From Amia ocellicauda (lineage: Eukaryota > Chordata > Actinopteri > Amiiformes > Amiidae), in contig NC_089864.1 in assembly GCF_036373705.1 (NCBI RefSeq), positions 1,296,501-1,360,500 on the forward strand: a DNA stretch of 64,000 bases, read 5' to 3'. A program made the position numbers and the translations under genes. The notes beneath the pieces were generated by a model. That model searched no databases. It worked only from the letters and a program-made list of their open reading frames with translations, and had not been told where the DNA came from. Shown here one piece after another: positions 12,001-24,300 of the stretch (position 1 is the first letter of the stretch; each line of letters opens with the position of its first letter).

Positions 12001-12115
12001 GGGGGCCCAGGGAGCGAGTGTAGAGAGAGAACAGGAGCGGGCCCAGGATGGAGCCTTGGGGAACGCCTGTGAGGAGAGGTTGGGGGATGGATGACACATT
12101 ATGCAAATTAGCACC
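12000..12115. repeat. Unclassified repeat debris
   Basis: GC-rich sequence containing GGATGGAGCCTTGGGGAACG, a phrase I associate with fish interspersed repeats. It lies between the SINE and the alpha-2 remnant, so the loss of alpha-1/alpha-2 sequence was not a simple SINE insertion. Confidence 0.4.
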
Positions 12116-14439
12116 AACTCAGCAGCAGGCTTAGACTTCCTGTCCTTTGACGAGTCCAATCTCAGTGGGTAGTGCCCGACCAAACGCAAGTGGGACAACG
12201 AGCAGGTCCTGAACCAGTACACCTGGAGTGGGAGTGTGTGGACTGGCTCATCAAGTTCCTCAGTTACGCACAGGAGGAAGCGCAGTGGTAAGTGCTGGAC
12301 GGTTCCTGTCTGTCCCTCACATCCTCTCTGCTGGGTTAATGTGGATGCTTTCACTAGTCGTCCTCTGGTTAGGGTCTGCTGTCAGGCAGTGCTTACATAC
12401 TGCTCAGTGTCTGTCTCTTTAAGAGCAGTGTTTATGCATCTCTCTCCCCCACTAGCTATTCCTGATGTCCACATCTTTGCCAAGTCCTCTCCGAGCCCTG
12501 GCCGTATCACCCTGTCCTGTCTGGCCACTGGATTCTACCCCAAGGACTTCACAGTAGAGCTGCTCAGATGGAGGGCTGTGCTGGGGGAGGCAGACGGGGT
12601 GCAGTCCAGTGGGGTCAGACCCAACAGGGACCCTGAGGACACCTACCAGCTCAGGATGTGGCTGGAGATTGAGAGCACAGAGACTGAGGGCTACAGCTGC
12701 CGGGTGTCACACAGGACTCTCTATGAATCCATCATCAGGGACTGGGGTAAAGACTGAGTGGATGTCTGTGTGCACTGTGAGGGTAGTGCGGGTGACTGGA
12801 GTGCTGTGCACTTTAACAATCCTTCTGTATCTGTGTGTGTCCGTCTGTTTGCCCGTGATGTGTTTGTCACAGTGGCAGTAGGAGTGACTGTCTCTCCAGT
12901 AGCTTCATCAGCATCACCTGCACCTGCATCAGTCATAACTGCTCTGTTCCAGTCTCCTGTGTTTTAATGTGTGTCTGTGTGTCTCTGTATAGACGGCACA
13001 GTGTGGGACGCTGGCGGAGATGATGCTGGTATCGGTGGCATTATTGGAGCTGTTGTTGCTGTTGTTATTATTATTACGAGATGTCGTCTCATACAGTTTG
13101 GGTCAGAGACACCCTGCATATGATGTATTACTTAATATATCACACATCTAGGGATAAGACACAGATATCTTTTCCGTAAAAAATAACGTTTATTTTAGTT
13201 AAGAGTATCAATCAACCCCCTTCTGCCCATCTAAAACTGGTTTGGTCCTGGATCAGCTGTAACCAATGACTAGCCAATCCGTGTTGTGTTTTCATGCTGG
13301 CTAAACGTAACAAATTAACTTTTTTAATGTTTAAATACCTGTAGTTTTTGTTTTCTCTGCCTGCAGCTCCACTGCTAATCCCTGCTTCTAAGTGTCTTCT
13401 CACTGATGCGTTGTTTTTAAGGTTTATTTTACCCTTGTTAGTTAGAAACTGAAATAGAATTTGTCCTCTTGCTTTGCAGATCTGAAGCCCCTCCAGGTAA
13501 GACCCCTCTGAGCAGATCTGAGTTCAGGGTCAGTAAGTCAGGCGCTGTGTGAGTCTGTCTGCCCAGCTCTGGCACCCTGAGCACCGAGCGGCAGTTACAT
13601 CACAATGGTGCTGAGCTGTAAGGGTTATAGTGTCAGCAATGGACGTGATAATGAACTGGCGTCAGCAGCTCTGACAGCAATAGCAATGGACACACTGGGA
13701 GCAGCAGCCAGAATAAATAAAAGGCATTGATGATGAGAGACATCAGACACTGAGGGACTCTGAGACGCCTGTGTGAGGGAGCTGGGTCTCTGTGACTCTG
13801 TACTCTTTTCCACAGGAGTGGAGTAACAACAGAGTTGGCACGGGGTGATGGAAGCGATGCTAGGAGTAGGAACAGGTGCACTAGCAGAAGTCATGATACT
13901 CAGTAGTAATTATACTACTACTAGTAGTATAATTTCACCTGTAGTAACAATGTGTGTGTCTGTGTGAAACCTAATGATCTACTCTAAAATGGTGTCTTAC
14001 TGTCCAGACAAGGAGAAAGGAATGAAGAAAGCAGTGACTCCTACAGACTCAGGTAACAGACACATCATCATCAGTAGTGACAGCAGCTGTAGTGTTAGTT
14101 GTTGTAATAATATTAACAGGGGCAGCGGCAGTATCTGCTGCAATAAGAGTAAAAGTAGTATTAGCAGCAGTAATGTTCACAGTAAGTAGGGCTACAGTCA
14201 TACCCGTGTCAGTCATAGCAGCAGCAGCTGTGTCTAGTTGTGCCTGTACTGACCCCGGCGGTGCTGTTCTTTCAGGTGTCAGTTCGAAGAAGATTGACAA
14301 CACAAACCGTAATGAAATGGTTGGGGAAACCAAGTGTGATGGAAGTTCCCGAAGTTAAGACGACTCCAGCTCTCTGATCCTCCTTGTGAAATCTCAGCGC
14401 CAGGACAGCCTGATACTTTCTCACACAATCAAATCTACC

Positions 14440-14645
14440 ACTCTGTACTGGACAGTGTCAACTCAACACCCTCCTCAACTCCTCACTCCTCTCTGGCTGT
14501 TTCCCCTCATCCCCTCTCACATCTCTTCCTGCTTGTCTGCTAATTCCGCCTGGATATACTCGCACCACCTCAAGCTCAACCTCTCCAAATCAGATCTCCT
14601 GTTTTCCCCCCACTCTTCCTCACCTTCCTCACCTCACCTTCCTCA
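14440..14645 (+). mobile_element. L2-like LINE reverse transcriptase fragment
   Basis: Broken frames read a stretch resembling the L2 RT segment around SSHHLKLNLSKSDLL, interrupted by changes. Followed by CTCACCTTC repeats and AT-rich DNA up to the USP stop. Confidence 0.6.
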
Positions 14646-15304
14646 CCTTCTAGACATATATTTTAAATTATGATTAAAATATCTTAAATATATATTTTAT
14701 TAACATTTCATTTTAGCATTCTCATTGTGGTAGTCAAACCTTTTCCAGTGCAGTCCCACAACTTGTGTACTATCTCTATGGACACAGTAAACAAAAAACA
14801 AAACAATAAAATGTATTTATCTAATACATCAATACATTTTCAAACTAGGTAAATAAAAAAAATATTACAAAACATCAAAACAATAGATTAAATCAAAGTA
14901 CAATAACCTATTTTCAATTTTAATTCAGATCACATGCTTCCCATAAGTGGCAATGTATTATTTCTATTTGTGAAACTGTCCATTAAATCAATTAAATCAA
15001 TTTGAGGTTTACATTATGGTGAAGACTTAAAATATAGATAATTCCCAATTAATTCCATATAAAGCATCTCTTTGTGTTTGAATCTAGTGTTCCTTGGGTC
15101 TCCCCAATCTTTTAAGGAGTCATAAATATGTTCCAATGCTACCATACCACTATAATTAAAACTGTAACTTTGGCCAGAAATATCTATTAGCAATTGCAAT
15201 GCTATAGGGACACTGTTATGGTTGTGCATAGATCCACACACTCTGACACCACATAAAAAAGCTAATTACTGTTAAGAGCAAAATGCACTCAGAAAGTGGT
15301 AACA

Positions 15305-15391
15305 TTATTTTCTCTTCTTCCTCCTCTTTTTAGATTTCTTATTCTTCCTGTTCCGATTCCTTTTTGACCTTGCACCTTTCTTCTGCCTCTG
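15305..15391 (-). CDS. USP terminal exon: Lys/Arg-rich tail
   Basis: Last exon of the USP gene, ending at TAA (15305-15307). It encodes about 28 residues, of which about 20 are Lys or Arg (for example [11 protein letters not shown] at the end). The pattern predicts nuclear or nucleolar targeting, or binding to nucleic acid. It is joined in phase 0 to the preceding exon 18478-18584, an acidic and polar linker. The acceptor may be at 15391 or 15388; both keep the frame. Confidence 0.7.
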   Translation of the reverse strand, partial: QRQKKGARSKRNRNRKNKKSKKRRKKRK

Positions 15392-18300
15392 CTTGAGAAC
15401 ATAAAGTGCAAATAAGATTACACACAGGGTTTCACACAAATTGTCATATTAAATTTTTTCTATTAAAATTTGCCTGGCAAATTAAGCAAACCAAAACCTT
15501 TCCCTAAAAGCAAAAACCTTTACTCTCTTAGCTCTTACTTATAACTAGGGCCATGTGATTTTATGATTTTGCTTTTAAACAATGTCTGTTATGCAAACCA
15601 CAGAACATCTTAAATAATGAGCTGGCAGAATGGAACCACCCCTGCCTTGATTTATGTTGTCCTAGGTGCTCTCTCTTTAACTGAAGTTTCTTTGGAAAAA
15701 CTTTGGAAATTGGTCAAGATGACTACCTGCCAGAAAAAAACTATCTTATAAGACCTATGATTCTCTTTTGTAATTAACTGGGTGCAAAGGAATCAGTTAC
15801 ATTCCCTAATGTTATTTCTACTTGTAAATTTGGAACTGAAACTTTTAGAAAGCATAATTCAGCAGGTGACACAAAGAGTGTACAAGGTCTATAGAAACTG
15901 TAGTAAAACCAGAATATATACATGCAAAATAGAAATGCACTTGATATGTATTGATAAGAGATGGACCTATGAGACGTGCATACAATGTTTATGTGCATTG
16001 ATCAGAAACCATTAATTAAATCCTGTGGTGAAGGTAATATGCGTCTTAATTGTCAAAAACAAAATATGACCAAAATACAACCTCTCACAATTCGTAAGGA
16101 AATATTGAAGACAAAGTAAAGGTTTTGTTTCATTTGCAAGCAATGTTTTTCTTACCAGGGTAGTGTGAGTAGTTTACAGTATAATGTGTGAGCAAAACCG
16201 TTTGCTGTAGCGATTATAATTGCATTAGCTGATTATAATGATTTAGTGTTTTTTTAATATACATTTATTCCCGTTCAGCATTATTATACTATAATATCAA
16301 TGCCTAGTATTTATTAATGTATTACTGTGTGGCACAACAACTTAAAGTCTGTTACACACATTTTAATAAGTGCCCAATTAATCTACCTATTAATCAACTA
16401 ATGCCCATTGATTAACCGACCAAATATTTTAATCGACTGACAGCCCTAGTAGGAAGTGATTGCTACCCAATTGTTGTGCCAAAAATTGCAATCACTGTAT
16501 TTGTGTAAAAGTGCATAAAAATTCAAAGGGTACACAGATATCTTATCATATAGCCATCAGAATGGTATAGGATAGACATGGTAGAGTCCTGACGTGATCA
16601 GAAACCCTAATGAAGATCAGTTTTCACTTTGAATATCAATGACAAATGTCTGGGAATGAGAGCCATGATGTGTCTATGTACTCTACTGCTATGTCAAATG
16701 TATTCCCCTGAGGGAAGACCACAGATGGCTGAACCAACTTTCTGATCTTCATGCTGCCTGTTTCTGTTGCATTGTCTGGATTGGAGGCCTGGGCCCTAAG
16801 TTGTGGACCCCTAGAATGTATTTTCTCCTTTAACAGTCTGACATCCTATTGGAGTTTTTTTTTCTCTCTCCTCCATGCCTAAGTTTATGTTTTTACTAAT
16901 CAAAGTCTTGTATTGTTGTCTTAACCTGCAACGCCCTCTGCTGCACCTTTGTGAAGGGCACTATACCAAATCAAAATGTGGTTGATTCAGGAGAGCAAAA
17001 ACCAAAACAGCATTAAATTATCGTTAATCTTTTGCAAAGTCAAAGCATCTATGAGTACAAGGTGGTGGTGGAAAATAACAGTTATATTCAATCACACAAA
17101 ATTGAATATCAGTATCTTGACTTTTTAGACTTTTTATTTACAGAGCAGATATATTCAGTAACAGTATATTTTAGGGTTCACTTGCTATGCATGAATTAGC
17201 TATTAATAATTCACTAACAATGACAAAAAATACATATGTATTTTGCACAGAATGAGGATTACACATATCCCTTATTAATTGCTAATAATGGGTGTTAATC
17301 TGCACCTCGAAATCTGAAGTAAGGACACTTTTTGCCCAAAGTAGCAGCTAACAAGCTGCTTGTTAATCATCAATACCATAGTAATTAAACAACCATTCAC
17401 AGTGAACTGAGAAAATATCCTGAAGACCTTTTTTTGTTCACCTTGCCAGTAGATCTGGGACAAAGGTTTTCTGCAGCATTTTGATACATTAGGAAAGTAG
17501 TCTAACTCACTACTTCTTGTTGCAGTTTTGTCTTCATTGTCAGTGTTAAAGTGATGTGTTTTGTATTGAAAAGAGATTTAATGACTTGGAAACAAATGAA
17601 TCAGTTAATTAATGCATGTTATATCATAATGTTTTGTAATTTATTCTTTAGTATTTAACTAATGTTATTATCTATACTTAATAGTCTGGAAAAAACTGTT
17701 AAATCTTAAATGTTAATATTGTTTTTACTTTAGAAGAGGGTGCAATACCCTGTATTAGCGACTAATATCCTATTTATGTATGCCTCCAGGACATTTTCTC
17801 AGTTCACTATGATTGGTTGTTTACTTACTACAGTATTGATGTTTAACAAGCAGCTTATAAGCTGCAACTTTGAACTATTCCTTGCTTCAGAATAGGGGAT
17901 GCTAATACTTTATTAACACAGAACTAGCAAATCAATAAGGCATGTGTGTAATACAGTCCTTGTAAAACTTTGTTCTGTGTCAATAAATGCCTTTTTAGAG
18001 AACAGTTAACGGCTAATACAAGCAGTGAGGTGCAGGGGAAGGGGGGTGGGTGTTTGTGGCGGCCCTTTTCATTCCCCTGCCCTTTTTTTCTGAGGTGTCC
18101 CAATTGTCTCCCGATCGCCCCTCCCCCGATCCGTGCCGCAATCCGCCAACATCCCCCCGCCCCCCGGACTGTACTTTGTCAGCACCCCCTGGACTGAAGT
18201 GCCCCTTCGTTTGTTTCAGCCACTGCCCCCCTGCAAGGCTGTGCATGTCATATAGTATGCATAGTAGGTGAACCCTAAAATGAAGTGTTACCAATGATTC

Positions 18301-21300
18301 AGTAGGCACTTTCCTATCACAAATATATCAGAAATGATTAGAAAAGTAATATAAATTGAACCAGTGCAATTGTCTGAATGTATTAGTTATGTATCTTTAG
18401 ATTTATCATAAAAGAATGACATACTATTTGTTGACAAGGCATGTGTATTTATGAAAATGCTGGACAGTAGTCATTACCTTGTTTAATGGATTGGATGCTT
18501 TCTCCTCCTTCCCCACTGGATATTCAATATCAGGACTCACAGAATTCTGCATATCTGCTTTCTGCTGACTTTGGTTTAAAGCTTCTAAAAAATATGTAGT
18601 AGGACACATGGACATTCATTGTTAGATATAATAATAATAATTATTATTATTTCACTTTTGGACCCCAATTGGAAATTATGGAAAAATGACACTTTCTGTC
18701 AAACAGTAACACTTTTTATTTTATTCACCTTTTGAAACTCATGTAAATTGTTTTAAATCCCCACAATAAGCATATATTTGAAGATTTTCACACATTCAGA
18801 GCCAAATTTTAAAACTTTTTTAAATAGATGTTATTGTATGTTTTGGACAGTTATTTTGAACAAATTCATGCATTGAAACATTTTCTGTTATTTATTCACT
18901 GATCTAAACACAGGTAATGCACACTACTGTGTCATGCTGTTGACAGTCATGGCAGACCTTTGCAAACTTTCTGTGTTTGCTATGGGGGCAGAGCACCTAG
19001 CAGTGGAGTGTTGGACCCTCTCATCTGTCTCAGACCACAGAGTCTTAATTGGCTCATGGTTGCTTTTGCTCATGCCTGCAAGCAGCAGAAGGCCAACTGC
19101 AGCTTTGATTTCTATTTAATCCACTGGCCTCCATCATGCAGGTGTACAGTTGTACCCATATTTTATACCCATACAGTTGTACCCATATCAAATATAGTAT
19201 ATGGCCAAAACTATGTGGACACCTGCTTGTCTAACATCTCATTCCAAAGTCATCGGCATTAATATGGAGTTGGTCCCCCCTTTGCTGCTATAACAGCCTC
19301 TACTCTTCTGGGAAGGCTTTCCACTAGATGGGGATTTTCATCCATTCAGCCACAAGAGCATTAGTGAGGTCATGCAATGATGTTTGGCGATTAGGCCTGG
19401 CTCACAGTCGGCTTGTGCGCGGCTGCTCGGCCATGGAAACCCATTCCATGAAGCTCCTGGCAAAGAGATGTTGTGCTGATGTTGCTTCCAGAGGCAGTTT
19501 GGAACTCGGTAGTGATTGCTGCAACCGAGGACAGATGATTTGTATGCGCTACATGCTTCAGCACTTGGTGGTCCTGTTTTGTGAGATTGTATGGCTCCAC
19601 TTCGCTGCGGAGCCATTGTTGGTCCTAGACGCTTCCACTTCACAATACTAGCACTTACAGTGGACCAGGACAGCTCTAGCAGGGCAGAAATTTGATGAAC
19701 TTGTTGGAAAGGTGGCATCCTATGATGGTGACATGTTGAAAGTCACTGAGCTATTCAGCACTGCCCATTCTACTGCCAATGCTTGTCTAAGGTTGATTGC
19801 TTGATTTTAAACACCTGCCAGCAAGGGATGTGGCTGAAATAGCTGAAACCACTAATTAGAAGGGGTGTCCACATACTTTTGGCCATGTAGTGTATATATA
19901 GATATTTAGTGTCCAGATGATGTTCCTAATCCAAGATGATTATCCCATATTTCATGTGCACTTGGAACTGAGATGATAGAGCTAAGCATTACAAAGTTTA
20001 AATTGTAAAGTATTGCGGTATTGCTTTTTTCCTAGAGATCAAAATGGACACACAAGAGAGAGATTTTTTTCAGTCCTCCATATTAACACAAAAATCATAA
20101 CAAATGGTGTTTTCTTGTTGGTAACTAGTTGCTTGACAAAGTCCTACAATTTCAGAAAGATTGAAAAATGAGTTTCAGAGTTCTTATATTTTTTAACCCT
20201 TGGGTTTGAAAATAACCCCTGTGGGCACTTTTAAGGTTAAAAGTACATGGGGAACAAAAGGGAAAAGAGAGAAGGGAGAACAAAGGAAAGAGGAAAAGGA
20301 CTGGTATGGCGGGGAGAGATAGACAACGGTAAAAAGGCAAAAAGGGTAAACAGGCCTAGCTGTCCCTGGTGAGTTAATTGATCTTTGTATATTTGAGCAC
20401 CCGAAGACGGGTTCTGTTTGGTTTGTTTGGGAACTGTAATAAAAATACACCACAATGTTTCTGGGATTAGAAGAAACAAATGAGAGGCTGGAAAAGTAAT
20501 AAGCTACAGGTTTAGTCAATACACGGAAGCAGATCTGACACAATGTGTATTAGTCTATAAATGCCCAATATTTCAGATTCTAGCAAAAATATGTGAAATC
20601 TACAAGCCTGTACATGAGATCGGTTACATTTATGAGATGAATAAAAATAGCATCTTACAATTAATTAAACCATATAGGTGTGTAGTTTGGGTCAAAGTTT
20701 TGATTTAATTGCAGCCTTTGGCTAGAACAGAGTTAAAAAATACAGAATTTACAAACCTTGGTCCTGCTCTTCCATTATTAGCCTGTACATAACCAAATAC
20801 GCATCTGGACATCTGGAAAGAAATAAGAAATCTACTGCTCAAACATAATTTACTTATTCTAAATTAAGAGGTGGTGTTTGAAAGAAAACAAGTATATGGT
20901 ATCAGAAACCTTCAACAGGAATTTGGCGTTTTGGTTTCTTGACAGATTAATTCACCACCAATACATACTCAACACCAATCACAATATTCATAACATATTT
21001 GAAAAAGAAAAAAATAACAATAAACAGGAACAGAGAAAACCATTAAATTATTTTACTATATAACAAAGCTACATTGCCCATGGTCCTTGAAAAGCATGTG
21101 AAAGCAGTATATTCTCTTTTGCTGCTTTCACATAGATTTACCAAAACAAACACATTTCAGCTAAATGTAATTCAAATATTGAAAGCGATATTACATCAAT
21201 GACACTTAATGAAATAGAATGATGAAGCTGAAATGTTACACGTTCATCAAAAGTTAATGAAAATACAACAAGAAGCTGGCAAAGGCTAAATATTGCATAA

Positions 21301-24300
21301 ACCATTAGATCAGATCCACAAGTCACTAACTAGTGTGCTTTAAATGTGATGGGGCAAAGCTTCAAACTTATTTTGGTTATTGAATGGGAATCTTATCATT
21401 GATGACTGGACCTTTGAAAAATAGTGCTACACAGTGGACCCTTTTCATCACTTAAATAGTGTACAAAACTAATATGAAATCTATGGCATACAATTAGAAA
21501 TATCTGAGTATTATTAGCAATCAGGCAACAGTGTCCTGAAGTCCTCATTTGAGCCAGACCTATTCACTTCAGCTTCTAAAACTTTTTGCCTATAGAGTGA
21601 AAAATATCATTCACTGTAACCTGTCACATTGGACTAAGTTACAACTGCTCCTCCTCTAAAATTAAACCAGCATTAATGAAAACATAATTGAATAAAATCA
21701 TTATGTTACCTTATGTACTGCGTATGTGTATTTTCTGTGATGGTCAAATTGTTCTGTACAAAACCACAAACACATTTATATAAATTTCAAGCAAGAGACA
21801 TGCAATACAAAGAAAAAAAATAGGGAAAGGAATGCAAAGCAATACTTTAGTTTAGGCAGAGACAATTACACTTACACATGTTAAGTGATCTCTTAATTCC
21901 AGAGCTGTATGTCAACAAAGACAATTAAATGATCTACACATTTTCATTCACAAGCAGTTACGCATGAATGTGCAGGTTAAATCTAGATAATGATGAATAT
22001 GCATCTAATAAATTGATAAACCATAAATCTATGAAGAGCTAATGGGAATTCTGTATACTAACATCTTTGCTCAAAATATGAAAATACACAGAAAATGAAT
22101 GATTTAATTCGGAGAGGAATATAATTAGCCAGTTTAAACATGACAGTGCTGTAACGCACTCCAAAACATAATGTTATATTGGAACATAGGTAGAAAGTCC
22201 AAAATTATAAAGATTATGGTTTTATGTGTCTTTACTTGTTGCGATGGTGTATAATTTAGATGTATTGCACCTTTTCGTTTTGATTCTATCACAAAAGTGT
22301 GGCAATGTGGGCAAGTTGCTCCTAGTGTAGACTACGCCACCCTCCGTTTAATTAGAGGAGAGGGACCTCTATTCTCATATCTATATCAATTAGCCCATCC
22401 AATATTTGTACCTTCCCACAGCAAGTATACTACAATTAAATGGTTGCACTTTCATTTTCAGTTTAAGCTATTTTTAGAGAACATCATTTATACTTTAATC
22501 AATTCTAATATATTTCAAATTTTAAATGTAGAGATTCTCATACAGTAGATTACATTCCAAATAACTGAAATGTATGATAATTTAAATATACATATATTGA
22601 TATTAGATAGATATTAGAGTTTTGATATTGATTTTTAGCAGCAGAATTGCTATGCAAATTGAAATAAAATTCATCCCTGAAGAATGGTCAAATACTTCAC
22701 AATTTAGAAATCAGATACTAAAGCATCAGTTTAAGAATCTCCCTGGTCCTGAAGAGCCACAATCCTGAAGGTTTTCCAGGTCTCTCTAAATCACCAATCA
22801 TTGGATACCTTAAACACAGGGACATTTTGCCTAATGAAGCCCCACAATTGGTTCAATTAAGCAGTTAATGATCTGGATAGAACAAAAACCTGTAGGCCCT
22901 GTGTCTCTGCAGGAGCAGGGTTAGCCACCCCTGACCTTAAACAACCTCTTGAGTAGGGGTAGAAACATACATAGTCTCCTGGAGCAGTGGAATCTGACTG
23001 TCCTCTGTAATCTTCGCATTTTCCTGCAGCAAAAACATATCCCTGTGACTCAACCTAAAAATAGTTTAAAGGAAAATGACACAGGAAATTTAAAAATATA
23101 ATAATTGAAAATAAGAAATGCCTCTCTTAAAATTGCTTGTAACGAGAACACATAGAAAACTAGTGCAGAGCAACATTATCAATCAAGTTGAGCAAAGGTG
23201 TCTGTTAAATTTACTGAGAATAATACGCCTATACACACGTTTAATACAATACTAAAGCTGCTTTTTTGAGAATGCAGAAAACAAGTTGAAAAAGAACAAA
23301 TAAATTACGAAATGATGTTTAAGGCTGAAAAAGTGTACTGGACTAATACCATGAAACCAGTTATTTCTGAAATCACCATTCTGTTTACCAAATAATGTAC
23401 ATGTTAAAATATCCTGTAAATAAATCTTACCTTGAATAGGGCATTGTGCTGCTTAATGTTTTCTGAACCATCTATTCCATCCTGAACAAACAGTAAAAAG
23501 ATTACAATAACTTGTACTGTAGCCTTCTTGTCAACTTCTCTTCATAATGTTAGGAGACTTCAGACCAGGATCCGGATTAAATCAAAACTTAGACCTACCT
23601 CCTAATAGAAAACTATAAACCTGTACATCATAGCAATTACATTTATGATTAGAAGAAAGTGGCATCTTACTAAGAATGAAGCCACAACTGAGTACAGTTC
23701 TGTAGTTTTGTATTAGCGTGTGGGTCAGTTTTGATTTAATCCGGCCCACATCTAATATCCAGGTGCCTGAAAAAAACCTGACAAAATGTATAATGATAAA
23801 ATACAAAGTGAACTTTGCACCAAAAACACATTATTGCTTTATTAACATCACCTTACAGAACTGTATGACCACAGTTGCTTCTCTGATTTTATTTTCTCAA
23901 AGCATGCAATACCTGCAAATCATACAATATAAAACATTGCATATACATATGTTTTCAATCTTAATATAATGCTATTGATAGAGGGATGGAAGAGATATTC
24001 ATGGAGATGAATGTTAAAAGAAGTGAGGCAAGTGAGTTTCAGTGAAGATTTGTGTCCTAGTGTTCGACATTTCCAAAAATTGAGATATATTTTATTTTAA
24101 ATAATTGAAAAATGGGGCATCCTATCAATTAAATAAAAAAACATGCATATGAAAACCGAAGAGAGCAAACTATTTGAAAAACTCTGCTCTAGAATATGTT
24201 GTGATACTTTCAGAAATAAAACAGATGAATCAGCTACAAGCAACTAGAGTGTAGTTGTAGAGAGCAGAGTAAAGTATTTGTGTAGGATAGACTATCAATC

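Larger units (their letters stand above)
11150..14358 (+). pseudogene. Second MHC class I copy, alpha-1/alpha-2 destroyed
   Basis: The leader exon 11150-11204 is intact (starts MDVTCLWLICC). The alpha-1 exon opens at 11788 ([14 protein letters not shown]) but a SINE replaces the rest from about 11828. Alpha-2 survives only as a 3' half at about 12128-12287 with deletions, and an in-frame TAG follows LSG. Alpha-3 (12456-12746) is complete with both Ig cysteines. The TM exon (12993-13095) and tail exons (13480-13496, 14008-14052, 14276-14358, stop TAA) are intact and keep matching phases (1, 2, 1, 1). The tail carries no NGHAS repeats, so the 3' end differs from the first gene. It cannot make a peptide-binding platform. 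A transcript joining leader to alpha-3 would stay in frame. Confidence 0.85.

Noticed and set aside
12001-12354. Minus-strand 126-codon frame
   Set aside because: Overlaps the SINE-adjacent repeat and the alpha-2 remnant; no domain and no splice support.
15546-16450. A complete hAT element bounded by CTAGGGC at both ends
   Set aside because: Only the right end resembles a hAT terminus; the left match is 8 bp and no target duplication was found.
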